The notes below the pieces were generated by a model, which saw only the letters and a program-made list of their open reading frames with translations, did no database searches and was not told where the DNA came from. 64,000 bases of DNA from Phorcus lineatus (taxonomy: Eukaryota > Mollusca > Gastropoda > Trochida > Trochidae). Below are positions 21,924-32,538 of the stretch, piece after piece (the stretch's first letter is position 1; every line of letters begins with the position of its first letter). The position numbers and the translations under genes are program-made. Location: NCBI GenBank assembly GCA_921293015.1, contig OV121081.1, positions 70,201,022 through 70,265,021 on the forward strand. The letters run 5' to 3'.

Positions 21924-24435
21924 CGGACTGTTTTCAATATTCCAAGCTTTTGAGCTCCAATACAAACTACGTCAACAGGTGCATTTCATACATGCTTCCA
22001 TGATTTAAGGGGCACTTTCATTAGATCCACATGCGCCTGAGCGCATACGTGCCTAACATCAAAATAGAAACATCAAACAGCAATTTGTCTGACGGACCCG
22101 CGGAAACGAGACATCATAATGTGAGAGTTATCTGCCCCTAGCTAGGGAGCATTCATTACGTTAAAATGTCCTTATACATTCAAGTCATGTTGTGATTTGT
22201 TACTAGAAAATAGCCGAATTTGATATGGAATGATAATACCATGTGTCAATCTTTTATTTAGATCTCATAAATCATATAATGTTAACAAAGAAAGTTTAGT
22301 GCCATTAAAAGAATAAATATTTTAGCACTAAGTTATTTTACATTTATTTAACGTGCACGACTGCATTTTAAGTTATAGAATGTAGCCATTCATTGAAAAC
22401 TTCGCACATTTCTTGATTTATCATACCATGTAGCGTTGTAAAGCCTGGCACGAGGGACAAGTCCGATTACTCAAAAGGTAGGTCCGAGTAGAAGTGTTTT
22501 CTCTTACTTATCAACCGTTTAAGCTTATAAATATTTTACTTTCAAGCAGTATATAACAACGACATAAAACAGTTATGATTATAAATCGAATTCTTTTGGA
22601 TACACGCGTTTTGACATAATGTAGGTTACCGAGGACTGTTTATTACAAAAGCTTAGTGCTGTGTTTTAGAGGGGATATGGCTCCCAAACTAGCATTATCA
22701 TGAGGCATAAGATATGTTACTCAAAGGGGCGTGTGTCGCTTATAAATAGCTGTAGAAAGATAATATGACCCTACCCTATTTCTATATAGAAGGATAGTAC
22801 AGCTGCATAAGTTTGTTCACTTACCACTGTACCGTAGTGCAAATATCATGTAATTTGGGTTTAGTGTTGACATCAATAAATTAAGTTCAGTAAAATTGAC
22901 AAAGGATCAACCATTGTCTATGTGTAAAGTAGCCATTCTCTGGCTCAATTTTGTTATATCTTTTTGTCTCTCGTTCAAGAAATTGAACTTTGGCATGATT
23001 AGATAGACAGAAGGGGTGATATTTTCAAAATCCTGAATTCCTTAAATTTTGATTAAAATATTCCATATGTACTCTCTGAGAAAAACATAAGCACAATCAC
23101 AACGAAGCAATGCACAGTAACAAACATGACTTGTTTGTAAAGGTTCTCATAGCTTATGAAGGATATGTAGAGAAAAATTTAAAAAATACTGTTTTCGAAA
23201 GTTTTCCCTGGTCACTTCAATGACCCGCAAAACTGTTATGGTTAAATATGGTGTATGATATAAGATTGTGTTAAAGAACAGTGTATATTCACTTCTGTTT
23301 TGAAAATCCAACTTCGTCAGTTTCTTTTCCGCAATGATACGATGCCTTAAATATATCCCCAATTACATTATATTTGCACTAGGATACGCACTTTTGGTAT
23401 GCAGGTGAGGTAGGGTAGGGTCTATAGGCATATTTGTCTTTCTACCGCTATTTCTAAATGATAAACGTCCCTGTATTAGTGCAGTCCTGTCCATGCTTTA
23501 ACTTTGGCTCCACTGCGCTGTGGCACTTCTTTATTTTGTATAGGCGACGTTGCGAAATAGATTATAGTGTCCTGTTAGTGATACAATAGTAACCATGCTT
23601 AATTCGATTCAGAGAGGCCACAAACTTGAAGTACAAAATGTTTCAATTTTTTTTTTTTACAGAAAGTTAATGTAACCAAATAAACAGTTTACATGATTTT
23701 GTGAAAACCCACTTTTCCAAGCTCAATAGAAATATAGCCCCGATGGGATCTGCCACTACTACCAGAGACCCCATTTGGAGTAAAGAGCACAATTACAAAA
23801 TGGTCAATGTCGACCCCCATTGGTGAATACCCTATTGAATAAATCAAAACGCAACACACAACTTTAAATACCTAAACGTTTGAATATGATGATATATGTT
23901 TTAAATGTTAGCACGAAAAAACAAGCGAAAACAGCACATGTGACGCCGGAAGCTTTATTTGAAAGCTTAAAAAGCACAAACATATTCATTAGATATAGAA
24001 GATCAAGAATTAGAAATCGATTCCATTTACGTGTCACACATTTTCTTTACATAGGTTGATCACATGTTTAAACAAGAGAGAAAAGAAAATATCCGGCCAT
24101 TTACACCTCTGAGTAGGGATTATGAAAGAAAACTTTGGCAATGGGCCATTTTAGGGATTTTTGGTCATTTAAAGAATTTCGAATGGGCCATTACTGCATG
24201 TAGCAATTGAAGAAATTTCTGATTATAACGGGTCTTTTTTTCATCCAATGTGTAAATTGGCCCATGGCCCCCTTCACAAATCCTTTCCTTTCAGACACGA
24301 TTGTAAAAAGTGTAATTCGAATATACAAAAAAAGATATAAGTAAAACACGGATGACGTACAGAATAATCTCAATCAATATCACCCAGAGTATAACATTTA
24401 CGACATGTATTCCTTATCATAGTCAAGTCATATAT
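21924..24435. other. WDR48 upstream flank
   Basis: Upstream of WDR48 there is moderately CpG-containing sequence to about 22150, consistent with a promoter. On the + strand, AAAAGGTAGGT at about 22476-22486 resembles a splice donor and could mark a divergent non-coding transcript. Nothing else is recognised apart from the inverted repeat copy at 24124-24297. Confidence 0.35.
24124..24297 (-). repeat. dispersed repeat, copy B (inverted relative to 17698-17850)
   Basis: The inverse complement reproduces the order of motifs in copy A: GGGCCATGGGCC, ATTGGATGAAAAA, AATGGCCCATTC, AAATGGCCCATTG. Ends are approximate and no target duplication is obvious. Confidence 0.65.
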
Positions 24436-24500
24436 ACGATCTTAGTGTTATGGTGTTCCAGTCACGTCAAGGATTTAAACTGTGACAAGTAAAACATATC
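24436..24500. repeat. left copy of a 65-bp direct repeat flanking the LINE fragment
   Basis: Positions 24436-24500 and 24833-24897 are identical as read, beginning ACGATCTTAGTGTTATGG and ending AAAACATATC. They bracket the retrotransposon fragment exactly, as an unusually long target-site duplication would. Confidence 0.8.
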
Positions 24501-24832
24501 CAATCTAATCTTTTATTCAGTACTCAGAAGGCCTCAGGCCTATAGTACATTACATTTACATTTGTTGATACATATTTCACATTTATAAAACAATTCGGTT
24601 TCTGTATACAGATGCGTAAAATATATACATGGACAGGTTTTCAATTTCTTTATTATCTAAACTGTTTAAAAGTTTGGAGAATTTAAATATATTTGGGTGT
24701 ACATAGTATTTTTCTTTGATGTATTTGTTTCGAATGTTACTGTAAATAGGACATACAAGTAAAAAATGGTATTCATTTTCAATTTCATTTGACTGGCAAT
24801 ATTGGCAGAGTCTATGTCCTCTCCTACGATCT
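24501..24832 (-). mobile_element. 5'-truncated non-LTR retrotransposon (LINE ORF2 tail)
   Basis: On the - strand the fragment translates, without stops, into the C-terminal end of a LINE ORF2. It has a Cys/His knuckle (CQYC, then EYHFLLVC, spacing as in C-x2-C-x-H-x-C), then CPIYSNIRNKYI, and a stop about 65 codons further on. A 3'UTR follows, ending in AATAAAAGATTAGATTGG at the 24501 side. The reverse transcriptase and endonuclease are absent, as expected for 5' truncation. The 65-bp flanking duplication supports target-primed insertion. The clade is not assigned, and the copy cannot be autonomous. Confidence 0.8.
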
Positions 24833-24897
24833 ACGATCTTAGTGTTATGGTGTTCCAGTCACGTCAAGGATTTAAACTGTGACAAGTAAAACATATC
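24833..24897. repeat. right copy of the 65-bp direct repeat
   Basis: Identical to 24436-24500 as read by eye. Sequence diverges immediately outside: CAATCT follows the left copy and AATTCG the right one. Confidence 0.8.
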
Positions 24898-25384
24898 AAT
24901 TCGACGGTCAATCCCGTCAATGATAGTTTTGTCATAACACTGACTTCTTTTCAGACTATGCAGATTCGTAAAATATAAGGGAAAGTAAGGTCAACACATA
25001 AGTAATATTTGTGTTTATTTATCGACTCTCATTGGTAAATAATTAATAGATATGTAAAGAACTTATCGGAACGCGAAAAGCACGCACGTTTCCTGATTTT
25101 CTATTTTAACCTATTTCGAGTTCGAATCTCGATGAAGTCAGTATTTTGAAACTTTTATTCCTCATAACACGATCGATTTTTAACCGAATGTAAATTATTT
25201 TAAAATAAGAGTAAACATATAAACTTAAAGTGTTCTATTTGTAACTCATTTACTGGAATACAGATGTACCATTTTAAAGTTGGCTAATGTATTTAACCCC
25301 CAAATTTCTGCCTCATATAAAAATGGGATTCATCTTTAAATATATTGACAAGTGAAATTATTCCTAGATCAATGAGAACACGCT

Positions 25385-25561
25385 CTATGGATGGTCAACT
25401 TCTTTATTGCAATATCTGCGAGATAACCTTCCATACAACTTGTTTTCCTTCATCGCATCAGCCTCTAGAATGTCTATCAATGACGCCATATAATACGGAG
25501 GCCACCTAGGGTAAGAGTTCGTCTTAGAATTCCCAGCAATACTTTGTAAGTCTGCACACCC
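25385..25561 (-). CDS. orphan exon-like ORF, possible terminal exon of an unknown gene
   Basis: After a possible acceptor (TTCAG, intron side at 25562-25566) there is a 58-codon open frame ending in TAG at 25385-25387. The peptide has non-random character: a motif YPRWPPYYMASLIDILEADA near its middle, then LYGRLSRRYC, and paired Cys near the two ends. Composition is unlike the AT-driven noise frames around it. An AATAAA lies within the last codons. No upstream exon was recognised before the GTPase gene at 26421. I do not recognise the family; it could be a real last exon, a gene remnant or chance. Confidence 0.3.
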   Translation of the reverse strand, partial: GCADLQSIAGNSKTNSYPRWPPYYMASLIDILEADAMKENKLYGRLSRRYCNKEVDHP

Positions 25562-26179
25562 CTGAATACTTTGCATGTAAAGACCTTTATAACTGATGTT
25601 TGAAGTATACGACAATGTATTATTGAGAATTTGTAGTCACAAGTTTGTACTAATTTCAAATTTAGTACCATCTTTTGCGTTTTACTGTTTTTTTTTAAAT
25701 GTAAAGAATGTGAGTTAGAGAACAGTTGGAGAACTATTTCTGATCTTCTGAAATGCGAGTTCACATTAAATACTTATGATTGTTCAGTAAGGGCATACAC
25801 GCGGAGTCCCAAGATATGTCTTTGACCTATAGTGTTCCGCTCTATATATATGACACCGATGATGAAGAACGATAGCTTTACCTCATAATGTTCACAGACG
25901 TCTTCACACAAATGAAAATCCATGTTTTCAGCATGCACATGGTTTAGAATTTATTAAATGGGCGTTCGAGAGGAATTTAACATACAACAATTTCCATCGT
26001 GAACTAATCTAAAACTGGCCTGAAACTGAACCATCTGTCGGCTTCTTTAGATTTAAATTTAAACCGAACGTTTCGCTTATGCAAAGTTTTATCAAATGTG
26101 GTTGCTATCGAGAAGTGCTTATATTGTAAAAATGGCCAATTCCTACTTATCTGTTCAGTATAGTGAGAATAGAATTTTT

Positions 26180-26290
26180 AAAGAGGCACAGAGTATGCTG
26201 TTGAGGTTAAATATGTCAAACTTTAAAAATGGTGTCATTATATCGAGCTCCCAAAATGCAAAATACCTCCTTTTTAATGGTATATTTTGG
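26180..26290 (+). repeat. dispersed repeat with CACAGAGTATG terminus, copy 2
   Basis: TTTTTAAAGAGGCACAGAGTATG at 26178-26200 matches the terminal motif of the copies at 20607, 44836 and 51055. Similarity beyond the first 30 bp is weak, so the right boundary is nominal. Confidence 0.4.
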
Positions 26291-26420
26291 CACGTAACAA
26301 ATCAAAATGAAATGTTATGATAAAACAATAAGTGCCTACTTATTCCTTTGTTAAGAAGAGAAATAACACGTCCTTTCGACTGAATATCCATTAAATAAGC
26401 ATGCCTTTCAAAAGCGAATA

Positions 26421-26996
26421 TTAAGTTTCATATAACGACAATTTTGAGCTTCTTCGGTTGTTGGTCTTTCTGTAGTAAATATGCACAGCTTCTTCAAAAA
26501 TTGTTGACATGTCAGAGCCATCCTTAGCAGAAACCTTGAGATGAGGGCATCCCCATTCAGAGGGAAGAGTCTCGTGGAGAGAACTGCATTGCTCGAACCA
26601 AACTCTCCGAGGAAGATCTGTTTTGTTCTGGACAAGTACCAGACGTGTTCCGTATCCTCGACTAGCAACAATGGACTCCTGCAGCTCGCAGACCCTCCGG
26701 TACGACAGAAGATCATCCACAGAGTACACGAGGACAAAGACGTTTGCCAGTTTCAAGGCTTGTTGTCGGACATACTTGAAGCAGTATCCCCCAGGCGTGT
26801 CTACCAGCTCCAGTTCCACGTTCAGATCGTGGGCATTCATGGACCGGAAGTGACTCCTGCCGACGCTGACCTGATGTCGCTCAGTGAAGGACCGGTGCAA
26901 GAACCGGTTTATGATGTTCGTCTTGCCAGCTGCGGACCGTCCCATCACGGCTACAATAAGCTTGTTGGTGCTGGCGTCGCTTCCTGTAGGATTCAT
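26421..26996 (-). CDS. divergent Ras-like small GTPase, RASL10/RASL11-like
   Basis: An intronless frame gives 191 aa from ATG at 26996 (MNPTGSDASTNK) to TAA at 26421. The frame stays open upstream to a GTG at 27047 but without another ATG. G motifs: P-loop GRSAAGKT (near residue 18), G3 DTPGG, G4 NKTD, and G5 SAKDG. Relative to Ras, the positions of Gly12 and Gly13 are Ser and Ala, and Gln61 of DTAGQ is Gly. DTPG is known in RASL10/RASL11 proteins, which favours that group over Rab or Rho. There is no C-terminal CAAX box (it ends SLYET), so lipid anchoring is not expected. Loss of Gln61 suggests weak intrinsic GTP hydrolysis (inference). A retrocopy origin is possible because it has no introns, but no poly(A) tail or flanking duplication was noted. 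Confidence 0.85.
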   Translation of the reverse strand: MNPTGSDASTNKLIVAVMGRSAAGKTNIINRFLHRSFTERHQVSVGRSHFRSMNAHDLNVELELVDTPGGYCFKYVRQQALKLANVFVLVYSVDDLLSYRRVCELQESIVASRGYGTRLVLVQNKTDLPRRVWFEQCSSLHETLPSEWGCPHLKVSAKDGSDMSTIFEEAVHIYYRKTNNRRSSKLSLYET

Positions 26997-27630
26997 GTTG
27001 ATGCAACACCCATCTAGAAACTTGTAGTAAAGACTCAGACCCTCCACACATATAATCGTGTTGCTTTACCGGTGGAAGCAGGTTCCGATTTTAATGATTG
27101 AATCGAAACTTCTTCAACGAATGGTTTTCTCAGTACACATTTGTTCACAGGAAAGTCAATGCTATAAAGCGTTTCTGCACTAAGAATACTGGAATAAATC
27201 AAAATGAGCTCCTGTTATCAACTCTTTTCCGGAAAACAGTCCTCCTCCTCCTCCTGGTGGAGTGTTAGTGGGAAGAGCAACATGAGAGTACCAGACTCAA
27301 AATGTCGTTTTCTTTGCTCTTTATCTTGTAGATTCTTGTTCAGATGATAGATCCTGGAGTGTATATAACAGTATCTGTTTCTACAGACGTATCCTAGCAA
27401 CACATATAATGAAGTGGCAACACATTTTTATTTGCAATAAACATTCCAAAATAGAGTAAATCAATTGCAATAAAGAAACCAGATAGTATTGTTAATTTAA
27501 CATTACTTTAACACAAACATATGTTTCAGTAAGCATTAATGTTTTTGCCGATATATTTATCAGTAACATAAAATGAATGTGTAATTACGTCGAAGCTATC
27601 AAATAGTAAAGGGGCAAGTAAAAAAAAAAG
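26997..27630. other. intergenic, GTPase upstream flank
   Basis: The stretch includes a CTCCTCCTCCTCC run near 27240. No exon or repeat family is recognised. The GTPase promoter or a 5'UTR exon is probably here, but no diagnostic element is seen. Confidence 0.35.
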
Positions 27631-28580
27631 TTCCGTAGGTGGTTCACCAATTGAAAAAGTTGAGGAAGTAAAAGTTTGGTTGGTGGTTCACCAATTGAAA
27701 AAGTTGAGGAAGTAAAAGTTTGGTTGGTGGTTCACCTAATGAAAGAGGTGGGGAAGTAAAGAATTTTATAGGTTCGGCAGGTGGTTCACCTAATGAAAGA
27801 GGTCGATAAGTAGAGAATTTTATAGGTTGGGCAGGTGGTTCACCTAAAGAAAGAGGTCGATAAGTAAAGAATTTTATAGGTTGGGCAGGTGGTTCACCTA
27901 AAGAAAGAGGTCGATAAGTAGAGAATTTTATAGGTTGGGCAGGTGGTTCACCTAATGAAAGAGGTTGAGAAGTAAAGAATTTTATAGGTTGGGCAGGTGG
28001 TTTACCTAATGAAAGAGGTCGAGAAGTAAAGAATTTTATAGGTTCGGCAGGTGGTTCACCTAATGAAAAAGGTGGGGAAGTAAAGAATTTTATAGGTTCG
28101 GCAGGTGGTTCACCTAATGAAAGAGGTGGGGAAGTAAAGAATTTTATAGGTTCGGCAGGTGGTTCACCTAATGAAAGGGGTGGGGAAGTAAAGAATTTTA
28201 TAGGTTCGGCAGGTGGTTCACCTAATGAAAGAGGTGGGGAAGTAAAGAATTTTATAGGTTCGGCAGGTGGTTCACCTAATGAAAGAGGTCGAGAAGTAAA
28301 GAATTTAATAGGTTCGGCAGGTGGTTCACCTAATGAAAGAGGTCGAGAAGTAAAGAATTTTATAGGTTGGGCAGGTGGTTTACCTAATGAAAGAGGTCGA
28401 GAAGTAAAGAATTTAATAGGTTGGGCAGGTGGTTCACCTAATGAAAGAGGTCGATAAGTAAAGAATTTTATAGGTTTGGCAGGTGGTTCACCTAATGAAA
28501 GAGGTCGATAAGTAAAGAATTTTATAGGTTCGGCAGGTGGTTCACCTAATGAAAGAGGTGGGGAAGTAAAGAATTTTGTG
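27631..28580 (-). repeat. 54-bp minisatellite open as an 18-aa repeat on the - strand
   Basis: Fifteen units with an exact 54-bp period run from 27771 to 28580, followed to the left by three shorter, diverged units of about 45 bp (27631-27770). On the - strand they read without a stop as KFFTSRPLSLGEPPAEPI repeats with limited substitutions (S/Y, R/P, E/Q, S/G). The open frame runs from a GTG at 28627 to TGA at 27644 (327 codons); there is no ATG at its start. Immediately upstream the sequence ends in TATAG, which could be an acceptor, so it could be an exon rather than a complete gene. No domain is recognised. The protein would be Pro-rich and disordered. The repeat is certain; coding status is not. 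Confidence 0.85.
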
Positions 28581-31500
28581 TCGCCAATGGCCCTCTCTGA
28601 TGCCTGATCATTATGCCATTCTTTCACCTATACAGCAGTCAAATATAACAACACTAATATTAAAATAAAACATTTATTAACTGAAAATCATGATGGTACC
28701 ATCATCCAAAACAATACTCATGAATGATTTATTCAATTATCAAGAAACTTGCCCAATAGTGAAGAACAAAAATAGAAATGGGCGTGTCTGCATTGGGTTT
28801 CCATAACCACAAGATGATAACCAGGAAGAAAATCATAATTCTCTTTAAAGACAACGACCCAAAAAATTCTAGTCAACATTGAAGGAACATGAACAATAAA
28901 AAAAACAAAAAAAACAAAAGAACTGCCTTAAACAAAAGCATGAGTTATTAAATTAATTGCACGGTCGTGCTACCTGATAGACCAACATGAATACAGGAGT
29001 TAAACAAGGCAATATATTGCAGCTGTGACCAGATTAGGCAGAAAACTCTTCATTATGACTAAAGGTGAAAACAAAAACAAATTGGAACAAAACGTGAATA
29101 TTATGTATGGGGGGAAATAAGTCAACAACAAACTATGTCTGAAAAATGAATAATCTGAATTGGGTTATATTCATTTATACTTCCAACATTTTTATGAAAA
29201 CTTATATCAAAAACAAAATGCTTTGAATTTTACATGATATTGGTTACAAATGTTTTTGATATAATTAACAAGGTGAAAAAAGTCTGTTTGAAGATTTAAA
29301 CTTGGTCAAAATAAGCCCAATGAAATAAGATAGAAAACAGTCTATGATAATAATCTAGATAAGAGTACATGGGTGAATAAATTACTATGAATATATTTGA
29401 ATTTAAAAAGGGAGCACTGAAATACTAGTAATATAAATTATTTGATTACAAAAAAGTAAACATCTGTTTACAAAACTAAGTGATGTTTGATTTATGCACC
29501 ACTTTCCATAAATATGAAACACTTTTGTGCAGGAATAAATTAAATTTAATTGATTTACAAAAACTATGAATAAATATGACAATAAATATGATATATTCAT
29601 TAACAAAACTGACAGGTGAAACTTTAATAATACTTGTGTTACATTTGTGAAAGTAAAAGTATCCATTTAGCCCCAGACACAAAATCTGATAGGAACTGCA
29701 TAGGCTGTTTCTTAGTCCTGATTACCAAGATCTTGGCCATATGAACCGTCATACAAGTTGATCTCATCTGAAGGTTCCAACTGTTTAAAGTTTAGAAAAT
29801 TTTAATGTTCATGAAACATTTAACAAGACTTGAATAAATATTCAAAGGAATATGACAAAATATGTTGCATATCATTTTTCCTGCTCTGATTTTAAAGAAA
29901 AGTTTTCCACCTTACATATATTTAAAAATAAAAGATCCTAGCATCATTGAAGCATTAACCGTTTAACTAAAAGATAATTCGGAAAAGAAATCTAATAATT
30001 AAGCCCTTTAAGCATACTACAGGAGGTACTACATAGGTGGTCTTCATGCCATGAAGAGTGTTCTTCATTTCTCACTAACTTCCTAAACAATTATTGGAAA
30101 TCGTCTTTAAAATTAAGCACTTGAAACAGTATGATAATGAGATTGGTCAGAATGCACATCTCGAGGCAACTTGAGCTGCATAGTCTTGGTATCACAGCAC
30201 CGGCTGCATGGGTATCCTCTTCAACATTTGTGTTTCATTCTGAAGACCCTAAAATTTGGTCTTAGTTCAAATAGGAAAAAAAGTTTCTTATTTTTATGTT
30301 ACATTAGATAAGAAAAAGATAAAAGTAAAACCATAAAGAAGGTGTCATTTAGACACTCATTCTCTGTGATGATATACAAACATCTATTTACTATCAATTC
30401 CTGTTTTCCCTTTTCCTTGAACAAAAGATCATATTTGGCACCCGCTTAAAGATCAGAAACATAAAATCAAAGAGGATATGCTGCATTGATACACACTAAT
30501 TTTGAAGTCTAGACTAAATTTCTAAATATCAACAAGGAATAACAATATCACAATGGATTTGGAATGTGAAAACATTAGTTAACAGAATATCGCCATGTAT
30601 TTCATAATAACTATATTGTTGTCAATTTTGATAAACTACAGTAAAATATGACTATCCTCTACACATATGGAAAAGACTGTTGATTAAACATTTTGTAAAA
30701 TACCTTGACATATATGATTCAATATTTAATAATAAGGTAAATTTGATGGCTAAATAACTAGATTATTGTTAAACTAATAAAACTAATGTAGAATGATCAT
30801 TCTATAATGGGTATTTCAATACAGGACTACCCCACAGAGGTTGCCCAAGTCATAAAATCCTTCTCTAACCTCTGTTCTAATTCAAGCCCTTCATAGACAT
30901 TAACGGAAAAGCCATATGCTTCAGGAAAACTGGAAATTTGTCAACTCTTAACACCTCTTGAGTTACATTAAAAGAGTTATTATGTAATTAGGGATTTGCC
31001 CCTGCGACACAAAGCAAGCATTCCATGCAAAAAGGGTTTTCAATGGCTGAAATCCAGGGACTAGTTTGTTTCGGTAACTATCAGAATCTTTTTGAAGCTT
31101 GGAAGTGCTCATATTTGAACAGTGGTTATCGTAGGATTTTATGACTTAAAATATCCTCCTGCAAGATTATGTTTCAAGGCAGTGCTTTATCATGTTATCG
31201 ACAACATGCAGATGAAACTATGACATCTTAAAATGAAATTATGCTCATATACGCAAACTTACTGATTTCCGATGGATAAATTCAAACACGAACTCAATAA
31301 GGAGTCATGGAATTATTTGCATTTCACTTCTGGTCATGCATTTACCATGTAATGAACATATGTTTTATTCACAATGTTACTTATTATGTAAGAGTTAATC
31401 ACTTAAAATATAATTTGCTAAAAACTTTATTTGACTTTACTGAAAATGATAAAATTTATCATTGAACCTATCCATTATGCTTCACTATCAATACTATTAT

Positions 31501-31919
31501 CTCTGTCTTACCATCCTCTATTGAACAATTAGCACCATGAATACCTGTGTTAAACTCTGAACCCTGAAACAAGGTATGACGACATTAACACCTTGTAAAG
31601 GCAAGAACATCATGGTCAGTGTAGAAGGTACATATTACTCTGTCCTAAACAGAGGGGCTGATACAAAGATTTTGTTTTTAGAAAACATTTTAAGAAAACA
31701 GAATCCATTCAAAATGTCATAAGGCCACAAAATGATGTGAAAGGCCCTTGAGAGGTATTTTTACTTGACAATGATACCATATTTATGCACCATAAGTTTT
31801 TATCCATCTTAATCTTTTCCAAAAAGAATTTCTATAACCTAATGATATCAAAACAATTAAGCATAAAGTCAGTTCACCTTAACATATGCACTATACAGGA
31901 GAGGGAACCCTTCGATCAA

Positions 31920-32143
31920 TAAGTTACTGTTGGGAGAAGACTTAAAACAATAGGTTCCTGCGGGCAGAAGACTTAAAACAAAAGGCTACAGTAAAGGGAA
32001 CACTTAGAACAATATGTTTTTACCGCGGGGAGAAAACAACAGGTTACTGTGAGCAGAAGGTTTAGAAGAATAGAGTACCGAGAGGAAAAGATTTACAACA
32101 ACATGTTACAGAGGGGAGAATAGTTAGAACAACATGTTACACT
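31920..32143. repeat. degenerate minisatellite, about 31-bp unit, seven copies
   Basis: Successive units follow the pattern TA-GGTTAC-G-GGG-AGAAGACTTAAAACAA, each ending in AACAA or AGAA, with lengths of 27-31 bp. Divergence is substantial, so the array is old. Confidence 0.7.
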
Positions 32144-32342
32144 CTGTATAGAAGCACTTGGATTGTGGGACAATTATCCACTATCACCCGATGACTGAAT
32201 TCATCCAAATAAATAAGTGTATTTACAGCTTCCAATATATCTGATAAATTGACAATTAGTAACAATTAGATGTATATCATATTATGACAAAGAATCACAG
32301 TTTGACCAATAAGGCTTAAAGACGTCGAATGACATCAGATGA

Positions 32343-32538
32343 CATGTCATACAGGAATGCCACCCTTATTGAATAATGAAACCTGTTATACTCAGAAAGC
32401 ATAACTGGAGATTTCTGCCAGGGTCCAGTTGTGGGTTCTATGCAGAACCTTTGGTTATCTAACAATAAATAAAAACACTGATTTGCTGCTTGCAAGCTCC
32501 TTCAAACTTAGTTTAAAATGACATTCCTGTATGAAATG
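32343..32538. repeat. 20-bp inverted repeat pair
   Basis: CATGTCATACAGGAATGCCA (32343-32362) is nearly the inverse complement of TGACATTCCTGTATGAAATG (32519-32538), 18 of 20 positions. The spacer is about 156 bp. It may be the ends of a short MITE; no target duplication is seen. Confidence 0.45.

Noticed and set aside
26541-27017. 158-codon open frame on the + strand
   Set aside because: It is antisense to the GTPase gene, whose G motifs establish the - strand as coding.
27771-28580. CRISPR-like array
   Set aside because: The 54-bp units are contiguous without unique spacers, and the window is an animal genome.
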